From: CAVSSX01 sp963730735
Lineage (GTDB): Bacteria; Actinomycetota; Acidimicrobiia; Acidimicrobiales; RAAP-2
DNA: 64,000 nt
Direction: 5' to 3'
Assembly (NCBI GenBank): GCA_963730735.1
Contig: CAVSSX010000012.1
Span: 496,001-560,000, forward strand
Position 1 is the first letter of the stretch. The number at the start of each line of letters is the position of its first letter. A program made the translations under genes and the position numbers. A model generated the notes under the pieces. It searched no databases. It was not told the origin of the DNA and saw only the letters and a list, made by a program, of their open reading frames with translations. Positions 54,559 to 63,403 of this stretch are shown in pieces.

Positions 54559-57084
54559 TCAGCGGGCGACCGGGGCCACGGAGGCGTCGCCCAGATCGAC
54601 CGGCAGGGCTAGCGCGTGGACCACGCTCAATCGCTGCGTCGGCCGGGTCATGGCCACGTAGAGGGCCCGCAGGCCGCCGGTGGTGGCCGGTGGCACCCCC
54701 GGACCGTCGATCGTCGCCCCGGGGCCGGCGGCGATCAGGGCCGGCTCGACGACGACCACCGCGTCGAACTCGAGGCCGTTGGCCTCGTGGGCCGGCAGGA
54801 GCACCAGCGCCGCCGAGAGGCCCTCGCCGCCCGGCTCCCGGGGGTCGCTCACCGGCAGACCGGCGGCGACCAGGGACCGGCGGAGCTCGGGTACCAGCCC
54901 CCCGGGCGCCAGTACCGCCGTGCGACCGGGGGCGACGGCCGCCATCTCGTTGGTGGCCGCCCGGGCCACGGCGTCAGCCAGCTCGGCCAGGGCCACCCCG
55001 ACCACGGTCGGCCGCTGCCCCGACCGACGGACCGGCCGGGGTGGCGTGACGTCGGGGGCGGCGACCGCCAGGACGCGCGTCGCCAGCTCCACCACCTCGG
55101 CCGGCGTGCGGTAGCTGACGGTCAGCTCGACCAGTCGGGGCGGGCGGTTCGGGCTGAGGTGGGCGGTGATGTCGTCCCAGCTCTTCGGGGCCCAGGAGCC
55201 GGTGGCCTGGGCGATGTCCCCGACCACGGTCATCGAGCCCGACAGCGAGCGACGGGCCAGCATCCGCAGCTGCATGGGCGAGAGGTCCTGGATCTCGTCG
55301 ACCACGATGTGGCCGTAGGCCCGGACCGCCGTCTCGTCGTCGATCCCGGCGTGGGACCCGTTGCCCGCCGGCGTCGGCGAGGGGTCGAGGGCGCTCGGCC
55401 AGAATCCCGTCTCCTCCCGGGCCCGACCCTGCCGTTCCCGCAGGTCGCTGCGGGCCCGGCCGGGACGGCTGCGGCGAGGCCCGAGGATGGTCCGGGCCTC
55501 GTCCACCAGCGCCGCATCGGCGGTGGTCCAGGGCACCTCGTCGAGGGCCGACGAGCGAGGTCGGTACAGCGCCGCCAGCTCGGTCGAGGACAAGAGGCCC
55601 TTGCCCGCCGCCGCCAGCAGGGGGCGCGCCCCGAGCAGGTCGTGGAGGAGCTCGTGGGGTGAGAGCCGGGGCCACATCCGGTCGAGCGCCTCGACCAGCT
55701 CGGGCACCCGCCGGAGCTGGCGGGCCAGGTCCTCGGGGTCGGGCTCGGTCTCGGCGATCGCCGTGTCGAGCTCGATCTCGTCGATCTCGTCGACCAGACC
55801 GGCCAGCTCGGTCGCGTCCTCGTCCCCAGGGGCCAGGCCGAGCAGGGTGAGCTGGCCCGGCGCCTGGTCGTCGGGCAGCTCGACGGCCGGCAGCGAAACG
55901 CTCGGCGAGCCGAGCAGGCGCTTCCTGATCTGCAGGTACTCCTCGGTCAGGCGCTGGACCACCTGCTGCTCGACGAAGCGGCGGCGACCGTTGTGGGGCC
56001 CCGGGCGTCGTCGGGCCAAGCGGACGATCTCGGCCGAGTCCGACGCCCGCAGGCGCAGCACCGAGGCCCCGAAGGGGATCACGACGTCGTCGCGCAGGGC
56101 GCGCTGGCGGGTCCGCACGGCCCGGGCCAAGACCCGCGACATCCGGGCGTCGCCCTTCAGCCGGGCCACCTCGGGCCCGTCGACCCCCCGGACCTTGACC
56201 TCGGGCACCAGACCGGCCGCCGTGGACAACGTGACCCCGGTCTCGCCCAGCGAGGGCAGCACCTGTTCGATGTAGCGCAGGAACAGGGGGTTGGGCCCGA
56301 CCACCAGCACGCCCTGGCGCTCCAGCGGGAAGCGGTGCGTGTAGAGCAGGTAGGCCGCGCGGTGGAGGGCTACCGCCGTCTTGCCCGTTCCCGGCCCGCC
56401 CTGGACGAGCAGGACGCCGGCCAGCGGCGAACGGATGATCTCGTCCTGCTCCCGCTGGATGGTGGCCACGATGTCGCCCATCTGGCCGGTCCGGGCCGCA
56501 CCGAGCGCCGCCAGCAGGGCCCCGGGGCCGCCGAGGGCCAGGCCCTCCTCGAGCTCGGCCCCATCGGAGGCGCCGGTGCCCTCGGCCACGTCCAGCACCG
56601 ACCCGGACGGGACCGGTCCCCGCCCACCGGGCCGGGCGAAGTACTCGTCCTCCAGACCGGTGACCGTCCGGCCCTTGACCGCCAGGTGTCGGCGCCGGGC
56701 CAGGCCCTGGGGGTCGAGACCGGTGGCCCGGTAGAAGGGCTCGGCCACCGGGGCCCGCCAGTCGACCACCAGCGGTTCGAGGTCCTCGCCCGAGACGGCC
56801 AATCGACCGATGTGGTACGAGTCTCCGGTTCCGTCGGGGCCCTCCGGCAGCCGATCGATCCGACCGAAGCACAGGGCCTGGTCGCCGATGTCGAGCTGGG
56901 CCAGGCGGGCCAGGCTGGTGCGGACGACGATGTCCCGCTCGGTCCGGGATTGGTAGGTACCGCCGCGTCCGAGGTCGAGGACCCCCTCGAGCATCCGGGA
57001 AGCGTCGGCCCGCATGGCCTCGAGACCGAGGTGGGCGCGCTCCAGGAATCGCTGCTCTTCCTCGAGATCAGGATGCGAGACCAC
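54559..57084 (-). CDS. helD: HelD-like superfamily 1 helicase
   Basis: This 841-residue protein has an N-terminal coiled coil of about 100 residues (LEEEQRFLERAH), then the helicase core with Walker A GGPGTGKTAVALHRAAYL and Walker B HIVVDEIQDLSPMQ. A later SYRTP box and a C-terminal YVAMTRPTQRL box follow. This layout fits HelD-type proteins, which bind and recycle RNA polymerase; actinobacterial HelR members can also protect against rifampicin. UvrD-type DNA helicases are an alternative, but the N-terminal coil and the split core favour HelD. It stands alone. Confidence 0.82.
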   Translation of the reverse strand: MVSHPDLEEEQRFLERAHLGLEAMRADASRMLEGVLDLGRGGTYQSRTERDIVVRTSLARLAQLDIGDQALCFGRIDRLPEGPDGTGDSYHIGRLAVSGEDLEPLVVDWRAPVAEPFYRATGLDPQGLARRRHLAVKGRTVTGLEDEYFARPGGRGPVPSGSVLDVAEGTGASDGAELEEGLALGGPGALLAALGAARTGQMGDIVATIQREQDEIIRSPLAGVLLVQGGPGTGKTAVALHRAAYLLYTHRFPLERQGVLVVGPNPLFLRYIEQVLPSLGETGVTLSTAAGLVPEVKVRGVDGPEVARLKGDARMSRVLARAVRTRQRALRDDVVIPFGASVLRLRASDSAEIVRLARRRPGPHNGRRRFVEQQVVQRLTEEYLQIRKRLLGSPSVSLPAVELPDDQAPGQLTLLGLAPGDEDATELAGLVDEIDEIELDTAIAETEPDPEDLARQLRRVPELVEALDRMWPRLSPHELLHDLLGARPLLAAAGKGLLSSTELAALYRPRSSALDEVPWTTADAALVDEARTILGPRRSRPGRARSDLRERQGRAREETGFWPSALDPSPTPAGNGSHAGIDDETAVRAYGHIVVDEIQDLSPMQLRMLARRSLSGSMTVVGDIAQATGSWAPKSWDDITAHLSPNRPPRLVELTVSYRTPAEVVELATRVLAVAAPDVTPPRPVRRSGQRPTVVGVALAELADAVARAATNEMAAVAPGRTAVLAPGGLVPELRRSLVAAGLPVSDPREPGGEGLSAALVLLPAHEANGLEFDAVVVVEPALIAAGPGATIDGPGVPPATTGGLRALYVAMTRPTQRLSVVHALALPVDLGDASVAPVAR

Positions 57085-57237
57085 GTCGTCCTTTCGTCGC
57101 CGGACGGGCCAGGAGAACGATCCATTCTATGAGACATCGGGGAGCCTGCGGTCGGCCCGGCCGAACCGGCCCCTCGATGGGCCCGGAGGCGGGGTCTACG
57201 ATGGCCGCCGGGTGGCCCGAGCGCCGAGGAGGCTGCA

Positions 57238-57558
57238 GTGCTCATCTCCACGATGAACGATGTTCCGGGGTACACGATCACCAAGGTCCTCGGCGAGTGC
57301 TTCGGCCTGACCGTCCGGTCCCGCAACGCCTTCTCCTCGGCCGGCGCCGGCTTCAAGTCGTTCGTCGGCGGCGAGCTGAAGGGCATGACCACCAACCTGC
57401 AGAACAGCCGGGAGGAGGTCATCCAGCGCATGGTGACCGAGGCCGAGAGCCGCGGCGCCAACGCCGTGCTGGCCATGCGCTTCGACACGTCGGCCATGGG
57501 CCAGAACTGGACCGAGATCTGTGCCTACGGCACGGCCGTGGTCATCGAGCCTGCTTGA
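57238..57558 (+). CDS. YbjQ-family (UPF0145) protein
   Basis: This 106-residue YbjQ-type protein has the family pattern TVRSRNAFSS, a helical GELKGMTTNLQNSREEV and the ending GANAVLAMRFD. Members form pentamers and may bind metal; function is unsettled. GTG 57238 has GGAGG 7 bases upstream, and a -10-like TACGAT lies about 35 bases before the start. The stop overlaps the hemE TTG start by 3 bases. Confidence 0.85.
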   Translation: MLISTMNDVPGYTITKVLGECFGLTVRSRNAFSSAGAGFKSFVGGELKGMTTNLQNSREEVIQRMVTEAESRGANAVLAMRFDTSAMGQNWTEICAYGTAVVIEPA

Positions 57559-58640
57559 ACCCGCCACCGGCCGCCGGTGACGGTGGCGCCCCCGCCGCCG
57601 ACGAGCCCGCGTTCCTCGCCGCCTGCCGCCGCCGACCGGTCGCCCACACCCCGGTCTGGTTCATGCGACAGGCCGGCCGGGCGCTGCCCGAGTACCGGGC
57701 GCTGCGGGGTGAGGGCAGCATCCTGGCGGCCATCCAGCACCCCGAGCTGGCGACCCGGGTCACGCTGCAACCGGTCGAGCGCTACGGCGTGGACGCCGCC
57801 ATCTTGTTCTCCGACATCGTCGTCCCGGTCCACGCCATCGGGTTCGGGGTCGACGTGGTCCAGAACCGTGGCCCGGTGGTGGCCGAGCCGCTGCGCCGCC
57901 GGTCCGACCTCGACCGGCTGCGGCCCCTCGAACCCGAGGTGGACGTTCCCTACGTCCTCGAGACCGTGCGCCTGGTGTCGCGTGCCCTGCCCGCCGCCGT
58001 CCCGCTGATCGGCTTCGCCGGCGCCCCGTTCACGGTGGCCAGCTACCTGGTCGAGGGGGGCCCGTCCCGGAATTTCACCGAGGTGAAGCGGCTCATGCAC
58101 ACCGAGCCCGCGCTGTGGGACGAGCTCATCGACCGCCTGGCCGACATGGCCGTGGCCTTCCTGCGGGCGCAGGTGGGCGCCGGCGCCCGCGCCCTGCAGC
58201 TGTTCGACAGCTGGGCCGGGTCGTTGAGCCCGCGCGAGTACGCCCGCTTCGCCCTGCCGGCCACGACGAAGGTGCTCGACGGGGTGGCGGACCTCGGCGT
58301 GCCGACCGTCCTGTTCGGCGTGGGCACCGGGGAGCTCCTGTCGCTGATGGCCACGGCCGGCAGCGACGTGGTCGGGATCGACTGGCGGGTGCCCCTGGAC
58401 GAGGCCCGACGCCGGGTCGGCCCCGAGCGCGCCGTCCAGGGCAACCTCGACCCGGCGATCGCCCTGGCGCCGTTCGAGGTGGTGGCGGCCGAGACCCGGG
58501 AGGTGCTGGCCCGGGCCGGCGACCGTCCGGGCCACATCTTCAACCTGGGCCACGGCGTCCTGCCCGAGACCGATCCCGGCATCCTCACCGCCGTGGTCGA
58601 CCTGGTCCACGCCGAGGGACGGGCCGGGTCCGTCGGGTGA
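57555..58640 (+). CDS. hemE: uroporphyrinogen decarboxylase
   Basis: This 361-residue enzyme turns uroporphyrinogen III into coproporphyrinogen III. Family features are PVWFMRQAGRALPEYR, the metal-free active site Asp in ILFSDIVVP, and the C-terminal GHIFNLGHGVLPETDP. No ATG or GTG precedes the first conserved block in frame, so TTG 57555 is the likely start; it overlaps the ybjQ stop. It overlaps hemH by 4 bases, in the order hemE-hemH-hemY. Confidence 0.94.
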   Translation: MNPPPAAGDGGAPAADEPAFLAACRRRPVAHTPVWFMRQAGRALPEYRALRGEGSILAAIQHPELATRVTLQPVERYGVDAAILFSDIVVPVHAIGFGVDVVQNRGPVVAEPLRRRSDLDRLRPLEPEVDVPYVLETVRLVSRALPAAVPLIGFAGAPFTVASYLVEGGPSRNFTEVKRLMHTEPALWDELIDRLADMAVAFLRAQVGAGARALQLFDSWAGSLSPREYARFALPATTKVLDGVADLGVPTVLFGVGTGELLSLMATAGSDVVGIDWRVPLDEARRRVGPERAVQGNLDPAIALAPFEVVAAETREVLARAGDRPGHIFNLGHGVLPETDPGILTAVVDLVHAEGRAGSVG

Positions 58641-59575
58641 GCACCGGCGGGGCCGGGAGCGAGCGCATCGGCGTCCTGGTCATGGCCCACGGGACGCCGG
58701 CCTCGCCGGAGGGGATCGAGGCCTTCTACACCCGGATCCGCCGCGGGTCGCCGCCGTCGCCCGAGCAGCTGGCCGACCTGGTGCGGCGCTACGAGGCCAT
58801 CGGCGGGGTGTCCCCCCTGGCCGAGCGCACGGCGGCCCAGGTGGCCGGCGTGGCCGGGCTGCTCGAGCAGCGGCATCCCGGCCGCTACGTGGTGCGCTTC
58901 GGGGCCAAGCACGTCGAGCCGACGATCGAACAGGCGGCGGTCGAGCTGGCGTCGACCGGGGTGGCCCGGGTGATCGGCCTGGTGCTCACGCCCCACCGCT
59001 CCTCCATGGGCTCGGGCGAGTACCTCGAGCGAGCGGCGGGCGCCCTGTCGGAGCTGGAACGACCACCGACGTTCACGCCGGTCGAGCAGTGGTTCGATGC
59101 CCCCGGGTTCACCGAGTTGCAGGCCGACCGGGTACGAGCGGCGCTCGACCAGGTGCCCACGGCACAGCGGGCGGCGACCGTGGTGGTCTACACGGCGCAC
59201 TCGCTGCCCCAGCGGGTGCTGGCGGCGGGCGACCCGTATCCCGACCAGGTGGCCGACTCCGGGGCTCGGATCGCCGCCGCCAGCGGCCACGAGCGGTTCG
59301 AGATCGCCTGGCAGAGCGCCGGCCGCACGCCCGATCCCTGGATCGGTCCGGACATCCTCGACGTCATCCGACGCCTCGGTGACGAGAAGGCCCCGGGGGT
59401 CGTCGTGTGCCCGGTGGGCTTCGTTGCCGACCACCTGGAAGTGCTCTTCGATCTCGACGTCGAGGCGGCGGGGGTGGCCCGGTCGGTCGGCTTGCCCTTC
59501 CGCCGGACGGCGTCGCTCAACGCCGACCCCGACCTCGTGGCCGTGCTCGCCACGGTGGTGGAAGCGGTGAGCTGA
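58637..59575 (+). CDS. hemH: ferrochelatase (coproporphyrin type likely)
   Basis: This 312-residue ferrochelatase inserts iron into a porphyrin. It has VMAHGTP, the catalytic His in YTAHSLPQRV, the Glu in VADHLEVLFDLD, and lacks the Cys cluster and C-terminal extension of eukaryotic enzymes. In Gram-positive bacteria this form (CpfC) acts on coproporphyrin III, and the adjacent oxidase would be CgoX. GTG 58637 overlaps the hemE stop by 4 bases. The final HemQ step is not in this window. Confidence 0.92.
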   Translation: MSTGGAGSERIGVLVMAHGTPASPEGIEAFYTRIRRGSPPSPEQLADLVRRYEAIGGVSPLAERTAAQVAGVAGLLEQRHPGRYVVRFGAKHVEPTIEQAAVELASTGVARVIGLVLTPHRSSMGSGEYLERAAGALSELERPPTFTPVEQWFDAPGFTELQADRVRAALDQVPTAQRAATVVVYTAHSLPQRVLAAGDPYPDQVADSGARIAAASGHERFEIAWQSAGRTPDPWIGPDILDVIRRLGDEKAPGVVVCPVGFVADHLEVLFDLDVEAAGVARSVGLPFRRTASLNADPDLVAVLATVVEAVS

Positions 59576-59608
59576 ACCGGGGGCGCCCGCCGGGCGGCCC
59601 CGACGGGC

Positions 59609-59614
59609 GACAAT
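59609..59614 (+). promoter_or_regulatory. candidate leaderless -10 box GACAAT
   Basis: GACAAT is followed by 6 bases and the GTG start of the oxidase gene, the usual leaderless spacing. It would give hemY a promoter of its own inside the heme cluster. Confidence 0.35.
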
Positions 59615-59620
59615 GAGCGG

Positions 59621-61201
59621 GTGAACGGCGAGGGATCTCCCGAACGTGACCCGGTGGTGGTCGTGGTCGGCGGCGGCATCTCGGGCCTCGCCGCGGCCTA
59701 CGAGGCGAGCGGCGGCGCCCGTCCCGGTCCCGGCGCACCGGTCGTCCACCTCTTCGAAGCGGGTCCCCGGCTCGGCGGGGCCCTGGCCTCCGAGCACCTC
59801 GACCCGCGTCCGCTCGAGGGGTTCCCGGTCGGCCCGGCCCGCCGGGTAGTGGACGTCGGACCCGACGGGTTCCTGGCCCGCCGGGCCGAGGCCGAGGACC
59901 TCTGCCGGGAGATCGGGTTGGGCGCATCGCTCGTGCCCATCGGGGCCTCCGGAGCCGCCGTCTGGGCCCGGCGCAAGCGGCGGACCCTGCCGGCCGGCCT
60001 CGTCCTCGGCATCCCGACCCGCTTCTGGCCGCTGGCCCGCTCGGGCGTGGTCGGCCTCGGTGGTTCGCTCCGGGTCCTGCTCGACGTCATCTCCCCCCGT
60101 CCCGACCTGCGGGGTCCGTTGGGCGACCGGGCGGTCGGTCCCCTGGTCCGGCGCAAGCTCGGCCGGCGGGTGGAGCGCTCGTTGGCCGGGCCGCTCATCG
60201 GTGGGATCCACGCCGGCGACGTGGCCGACATGAGCGCCGCCTCGGTCTTCCCGCTGTTGCTCGAGGCCTCCCGACGCCGGGGGTCCCTCATGCGGTCGCT
60301 GCGGCTGGCCGTCGCCGCCGGGGCCAGCCCGACCGGCAGCACCCCGGCGCCGCCGACCGGGGGGCCCCGACCGATGTTCTGGGCCCTCTCGGAGGGCATG
60401 GGGTCCCTGGTCGAGCGGCTGACCGAGGTCCTGGTCGACCGGGCGGTGACGATCCACACCGGTACGCCGGTCGACGCCCTCGACGCCGGTGCGCCCGGCG
60501 GCGCCCGGTGGCGGGTGCGGGCCGGCGACCGCACCCTCGACGCCGATGCCGTCGTGCTGGCCGTGCCGACGGCCGCCGCCGCCGGCCTGCTCGGGCCGCA
60601 CGACCAGGAGACGGCGGCTCTCCTGGCCGGCATCGACTACGCGTCGGTGGGCGTCGTGACGCTCTCGTACCCCGACACCGCCCTCCGATCGCCGGTCGCC
60701 GGCACCGGCCTCTTGGTGCCCGACCACAGCCGCCGACCGCAGGGTCCGGCCGGCGACGACCCGAATTTCCTCGTCACCGCCTGCACCTACCTCAGCCAGA
60801 AGTGGCCGCACCTCGCCCGCCCCGGCGAATTCCTGGTGCGGGCGTCGGTCGGGCGGTACCACGACCGTCGACCCGACGCGCTCGACGACCAGGCCCTCAT
60901 CGAACGGGTCGTCGACGAGGTGGCGGTGCTCGTCGGCGTGGACGGCGCACCCAGCGTCGCCACCGTGCGGCGCTGGCCATCGTCGTTCCCGCAGTACCGC
61001 GTGCACCACCAGCTCCGGGTGGGGGCGATCGAGTCGGCGGTGGCCCGGCTGGGGGGCCTGTCGCTGGCCGGCGCGGCGTACCACGGTGTGGGTATCCCGG
61101 CCTGTATCGGCAGCGGCCGGTCGGCCGGTCGGGCGGCACGCCAACAGCTGGGGTTGTCGGGCGTCGACCCGGCGTCCGCCGAGGCCGGCCCCGGCCGGTG
61201 A
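59621..61201 (+). CDS. hemY: protoporphyrinogen/coproporphyrinogen oxidase
   Basis: This 526-residue FAD enzyme oxidises the porphyrinogen before iron insertion or after it in the coproporphyrin route. The FAD motif is VVVVGGGISGLAAAYE at residues 8-23, and the second FAD region includes the C-terminal LAGAAYHGVGIPACIGSG. GTG 59621 follows the ferrochelatase by 45 bases and may have its own promoter. The stop overlaps lnt by 4 bases. The name HemY is used for the Gram-positive form. Confidence 0.9.
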   Translation: MNGEGSPERDPVVVVVGGGISGLAAAYEASGGARPGPGAPVVHLFEAGPRLGGALASEHLDPRPLEGFPVGPARRVVDVGPDGFLARRAEAEDLCREIGLGASLVPIGASGAAVWARRKRRTLPAGLVLGIPTRFWPLARSGVVGLGGSLRVLLDVISPRPDLRGPLGDRAVGPLVRRKLGRRVERSLAGPLIGGIHAGDVADMSAASVFPLLLEASRRRGSLMRSLRLAVAAGASPTGSTPAPPTGGPRPMFWALSEGMGSLVERLTEVLVDRAVTIHTGTPVDALDAGAPGGARWRVRAGDRTLDADAVVLAVPTAAAAGLLGPHDQETAALLAGIDYASVGVVTLSYPDTALRSPVAGTGLLVPDHSRRPQGPAGDDPNFLVTACTYLSQKWPHLARPGEFLVRASVGRYHDRRPDALDDQALIERVVDEVAVLVGVDGAPSVATVRRWPSSFPQYRVHHQLRVGAIESAVARLGGLSLAGAAYHGVGIPACIGSGRSAGRAARQQLGLSGVDPASAEAGPGR

Positions 61202-62718
61202 CCCGGTCCCGGGTCGGGGTCCTCCTCCCGTCCCTGGGCGCCGGGATCCTCCTCGCCCTCTCGCTGCCCCCGTGGGGGTGGTGGCCGCTCGGCTTCGTGG
61301 GGGCCGGGCTCCTCTACTGGCGCCTGGCCGGGCTGCCGACCGGTCGCCGGTTCCTCGCCGGCTGGGTGGCCGGCCTGGGCTGCTTCGGTATCGGTCTCTT
61401 CTTCGCCCACGCGTTCAACTGGTACGGGGCGGTGGTGCTCATCGTCGTCGAAGCCGTCTCGATGGGCGTGGCCGCCGCCCTGGTCCCCCCGGGCCGGTGG
61501 CGGGGCCCGGCGGCGGTGGGCGCCTTCACCCTGCTCGAGGCGGTCCGTATGACCTGGCCCTTCGGGGGTCTCCCGATCGGCGGCGTGTTCCTGGGTCAGG
61601 CCGGCGGTCCGTGGCTCGGCGTGGCCCGGCTCGGCGGGCCGCTGGCCCTGACGGCGCTGGTGTGGACGGGCGGCGTCGCCCTCGGCTCGGCGGCGATGGT
61701 GGCCCGGGCGTGGTCCGAACCGGCGTCGCGGCGCGGCACCCTACCCGGGGCGGCCGCCCGCACCGGCCTGGTGGCCCTGGTCCTCGTCCTCGGCCTGTGG
61801 CCCCTGGCCGACGTCGCGCCCGACGGGGGCGGCGGAGCACGCCATCTCTCCGTGGCCCTCGTGCAGGGAGGCGGCCGACGGGGGTACTCCAAGGAGGAGG
61901 TCGCCCCGGCCAGCGTGTTCACGGCCCAGCTGGCGGCGACGGCCGAGCTCCGGGGCCGGCCGGGGCCGGTGCCGCAGCTGGTGGTGTGGCCCGAGGACGT
62001 GATCTCCCTCTCGGGTCCGCTGACCGGCTCGTCGGCGGCCACCCGGATGTCGACCCTCGCCCGCGGCCTGCGGGCCACGGTGCTGGCCGGGGTCACCACC
62101 CAGGTATCGTCGACCGCCTTCCGCAACGAGGTGGTGGCCTGGGGGCCGACCGGCCGGATCGTCGCCGTCTTCGAGAAGGTCCACCGCGTCCCCTTCGGCG
62201 AGTACGTGCCCTACCGGGGGTTCTTCTCCCACCTGGCCAACCTGTCGGGGGTGGCGCTCGACGCCGTGCCCGGCCACGGCAGCGGCCTGGTCGACACCCC
62301 GGCGGCGCCGCTCGCCGTCCTGGTGTCCTTCGAGGTCTTCTACGCCGGCCGGGGCCGGTCGGGGGTCGACGCCGGTGGCCAGCTGATCGTGGTACCCACC
62401 AACACGTCGTCCTACAGCACCTCGCAGATCCCCAGTCAGGAGGTGGCGGCCGACCGGGTCCAGGCGGTGGCCCAGGGCCGGGATGTGGTCCAGGCGTCGC
62501 CGACCGGGTACTCGAGCGTGGTCGACCACCGGGGCGCCGTCCTGCGCCGCAGCGTGCTCGGCCGTCGCCAGGTCGTGGTGGCCTCGGTGACGCTGCGCAC
62601 CGGCGGCACCCTCTACCGATCGATCGGTGACCTCCCCCTGGTCATCGCCTCCATCGTCCTGGTGGTCGCCAGCTGGCTCGGCGTGTTCGGCCAGCGGCGG
62701 CGGCGCCGTCAGTCGTAG
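61198..62718 (+). CDS. lnt: apolipoprotein N-acyltransferase-like protein with Ser in place of the catalytic Cys
   Basis: This 506-residue membrane enzyme of the nitrilase superfamily has about six N-terminal helices, then a nitrilase domain. The catalytic Glu (VVWPEDV) and Lys (FEKVHRVPFGEYVP) are present, but the position of the nucleophilic Cys reads VSFEVFYAG, with Ser, so the classical Glu-Lys-Cys triad is incomplete. A Ser nucleophile, an altered reaction, or a base error (TGC to TCC) are all possible. GTG 61198 overlaps the hemY stop by 4 bases. The gene ends convergently with the HAD gene, overlapping it by 10 bases. Confidence 0.85.
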   Translation: MTRSRVGVLLPSLGAGILLALSLPPWGWWPLGFVGAGLLYWRLAGLPTGRRFLAGWVAGLGCFGIGLFFAHAFNWYGAVVLIVVEAVSMGVAAALVPPGRWRGPAAVGAFTLLEAVRMTWPFGGLPIGGVFLGQAGGPWLGVARLGGPLALTALVWTGGVALGSAAMVARAWSEPASRRGTLPGAAARTGLVALVLVLGLWPLADVAPDGGGGARHLSVALVQGGGRRGYSKEEVAPASVFTAQLAATAELRGRPGPVPQLVVWPEDVISLSGPLTGSSAATRMSTLARGLRATVLAGVTTQVSSTAFRNEVVAWGPTGRIVAVFEKVHRVPFGEYVPYRGFFSHLANLSGVALDAVPGHGSGLVDTPAAPLAVLVSFEVFYAGRGRSGVDAGGQLIVVPTNTSSYSTSQIPSQEVAADRVQAVAQGRDVVQASPTGYSSVVDHRGAVLRRSVLGRRQVVVASVTLRTGGTLYRSIGDLPLVIASIVLVVASWLGVFGQRRRRRQS

Positions 62719-63239
62719 TAGCCGGAGTGGATGTAGACGCAGGGGACCCCCTCGGCCACGAACATGGCGTGGTTCGACGGGTCGTCCTCCATGGCCAGCC
62801 GGAGGTCGAAGCCGTAGGTCCGCAGGTCGCCGACCACGCCGTGCTTGAACCAGGTCACCTGGGAGTAGTCGCCGCGGTCGCGCATCACCAGCAGGTCCCA
62901 GCGGAGCCCGTAGCGCTCCAGCCAGGCCAGGGTCTGGGGCTGCACCCGGAGGGGGCGCCCGGTGAGGAGCACCACGGTCAGGCCCGGGTCCAGTAGCTCG
63001 ATCAACCGGGCGATCTCCTCGATCACCTCGTCGTCCCCGCAGGCCTCGAAGAAGGCCGTCCAGTCCCGTCGGCCCCGCTCGATGAAGTGCTGGCGCCCGA
63101 CGGCGTCGGAGAGCACGCCGTCGATGTCGAACACCACCGCCGGGCCGGCCGGGACCGGGCCCTGGCGCCAGCGCCAGTTGGGGAGGTCGGCGATCACGGG
63201 CGACCCGGTCGGGATCGAGCCACCACGGGCGTCCTGCAC
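62709..63239 (-). CDS. HAD-superfamily phosphatase, polynucleotide-kinase-phosphatase-like
   Basis: This is a small HAD phosphatase of about 176 residues with the nucleophile motif VVFDIDGVLSD, the second-motif Thr in LLTGRP, and an acidic third motif AMEDDPSN. It resembles phosphatases related to the polynucleotide kinase 3-prime phosphatase domain, or NLI-like small-molecule phosphatases. The start is uncertain: GTG 63239 is chosen, but the open frame extends to a TTG at 63287. It overlaps lnt tail to tail by 10 bases. Confidence 0.75.
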   Translation of the reverse strand: MQDARGGSIPTGSPVIADLPNWRWRQGPVPAGPAVVFDIDGVLSDAVGRQHFIERGRRDWTAFFEACGDDEVIEEIARLIELLDPGLTVVLLTGRPLRVQPQTLAWLERYGLRWDLLVMRDRGDYSQVTWFKHGVVGDLRTYGFDLRLAMEDDPSNHAMFVAEGVPCVYIHSGYYD

Positions 63240-63403
63240 ATTCGAGTCATCCCCTACACCGACGTCACGCCCGAATCCGGGCCCCAATCGGCCCGATCAT
63301 ACCGGCGGCACCGGCGGCAGCCGGGGGCGCCGGGGCCGCTCCTGGGAGCCGGCTGAGCGGCCTCCGCCCGCAGGGACGGGTGGGCGTGGGAGCATGGTCG
63401 TCC

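Noticed and set aside
58043..61144. Open frame of 1033 codons on the minus strand across hemE, hemH and hemY
   Set aside because: It is antisense to three well-supported genes, has no recognisable motifs, and such frames are common at this GC content.
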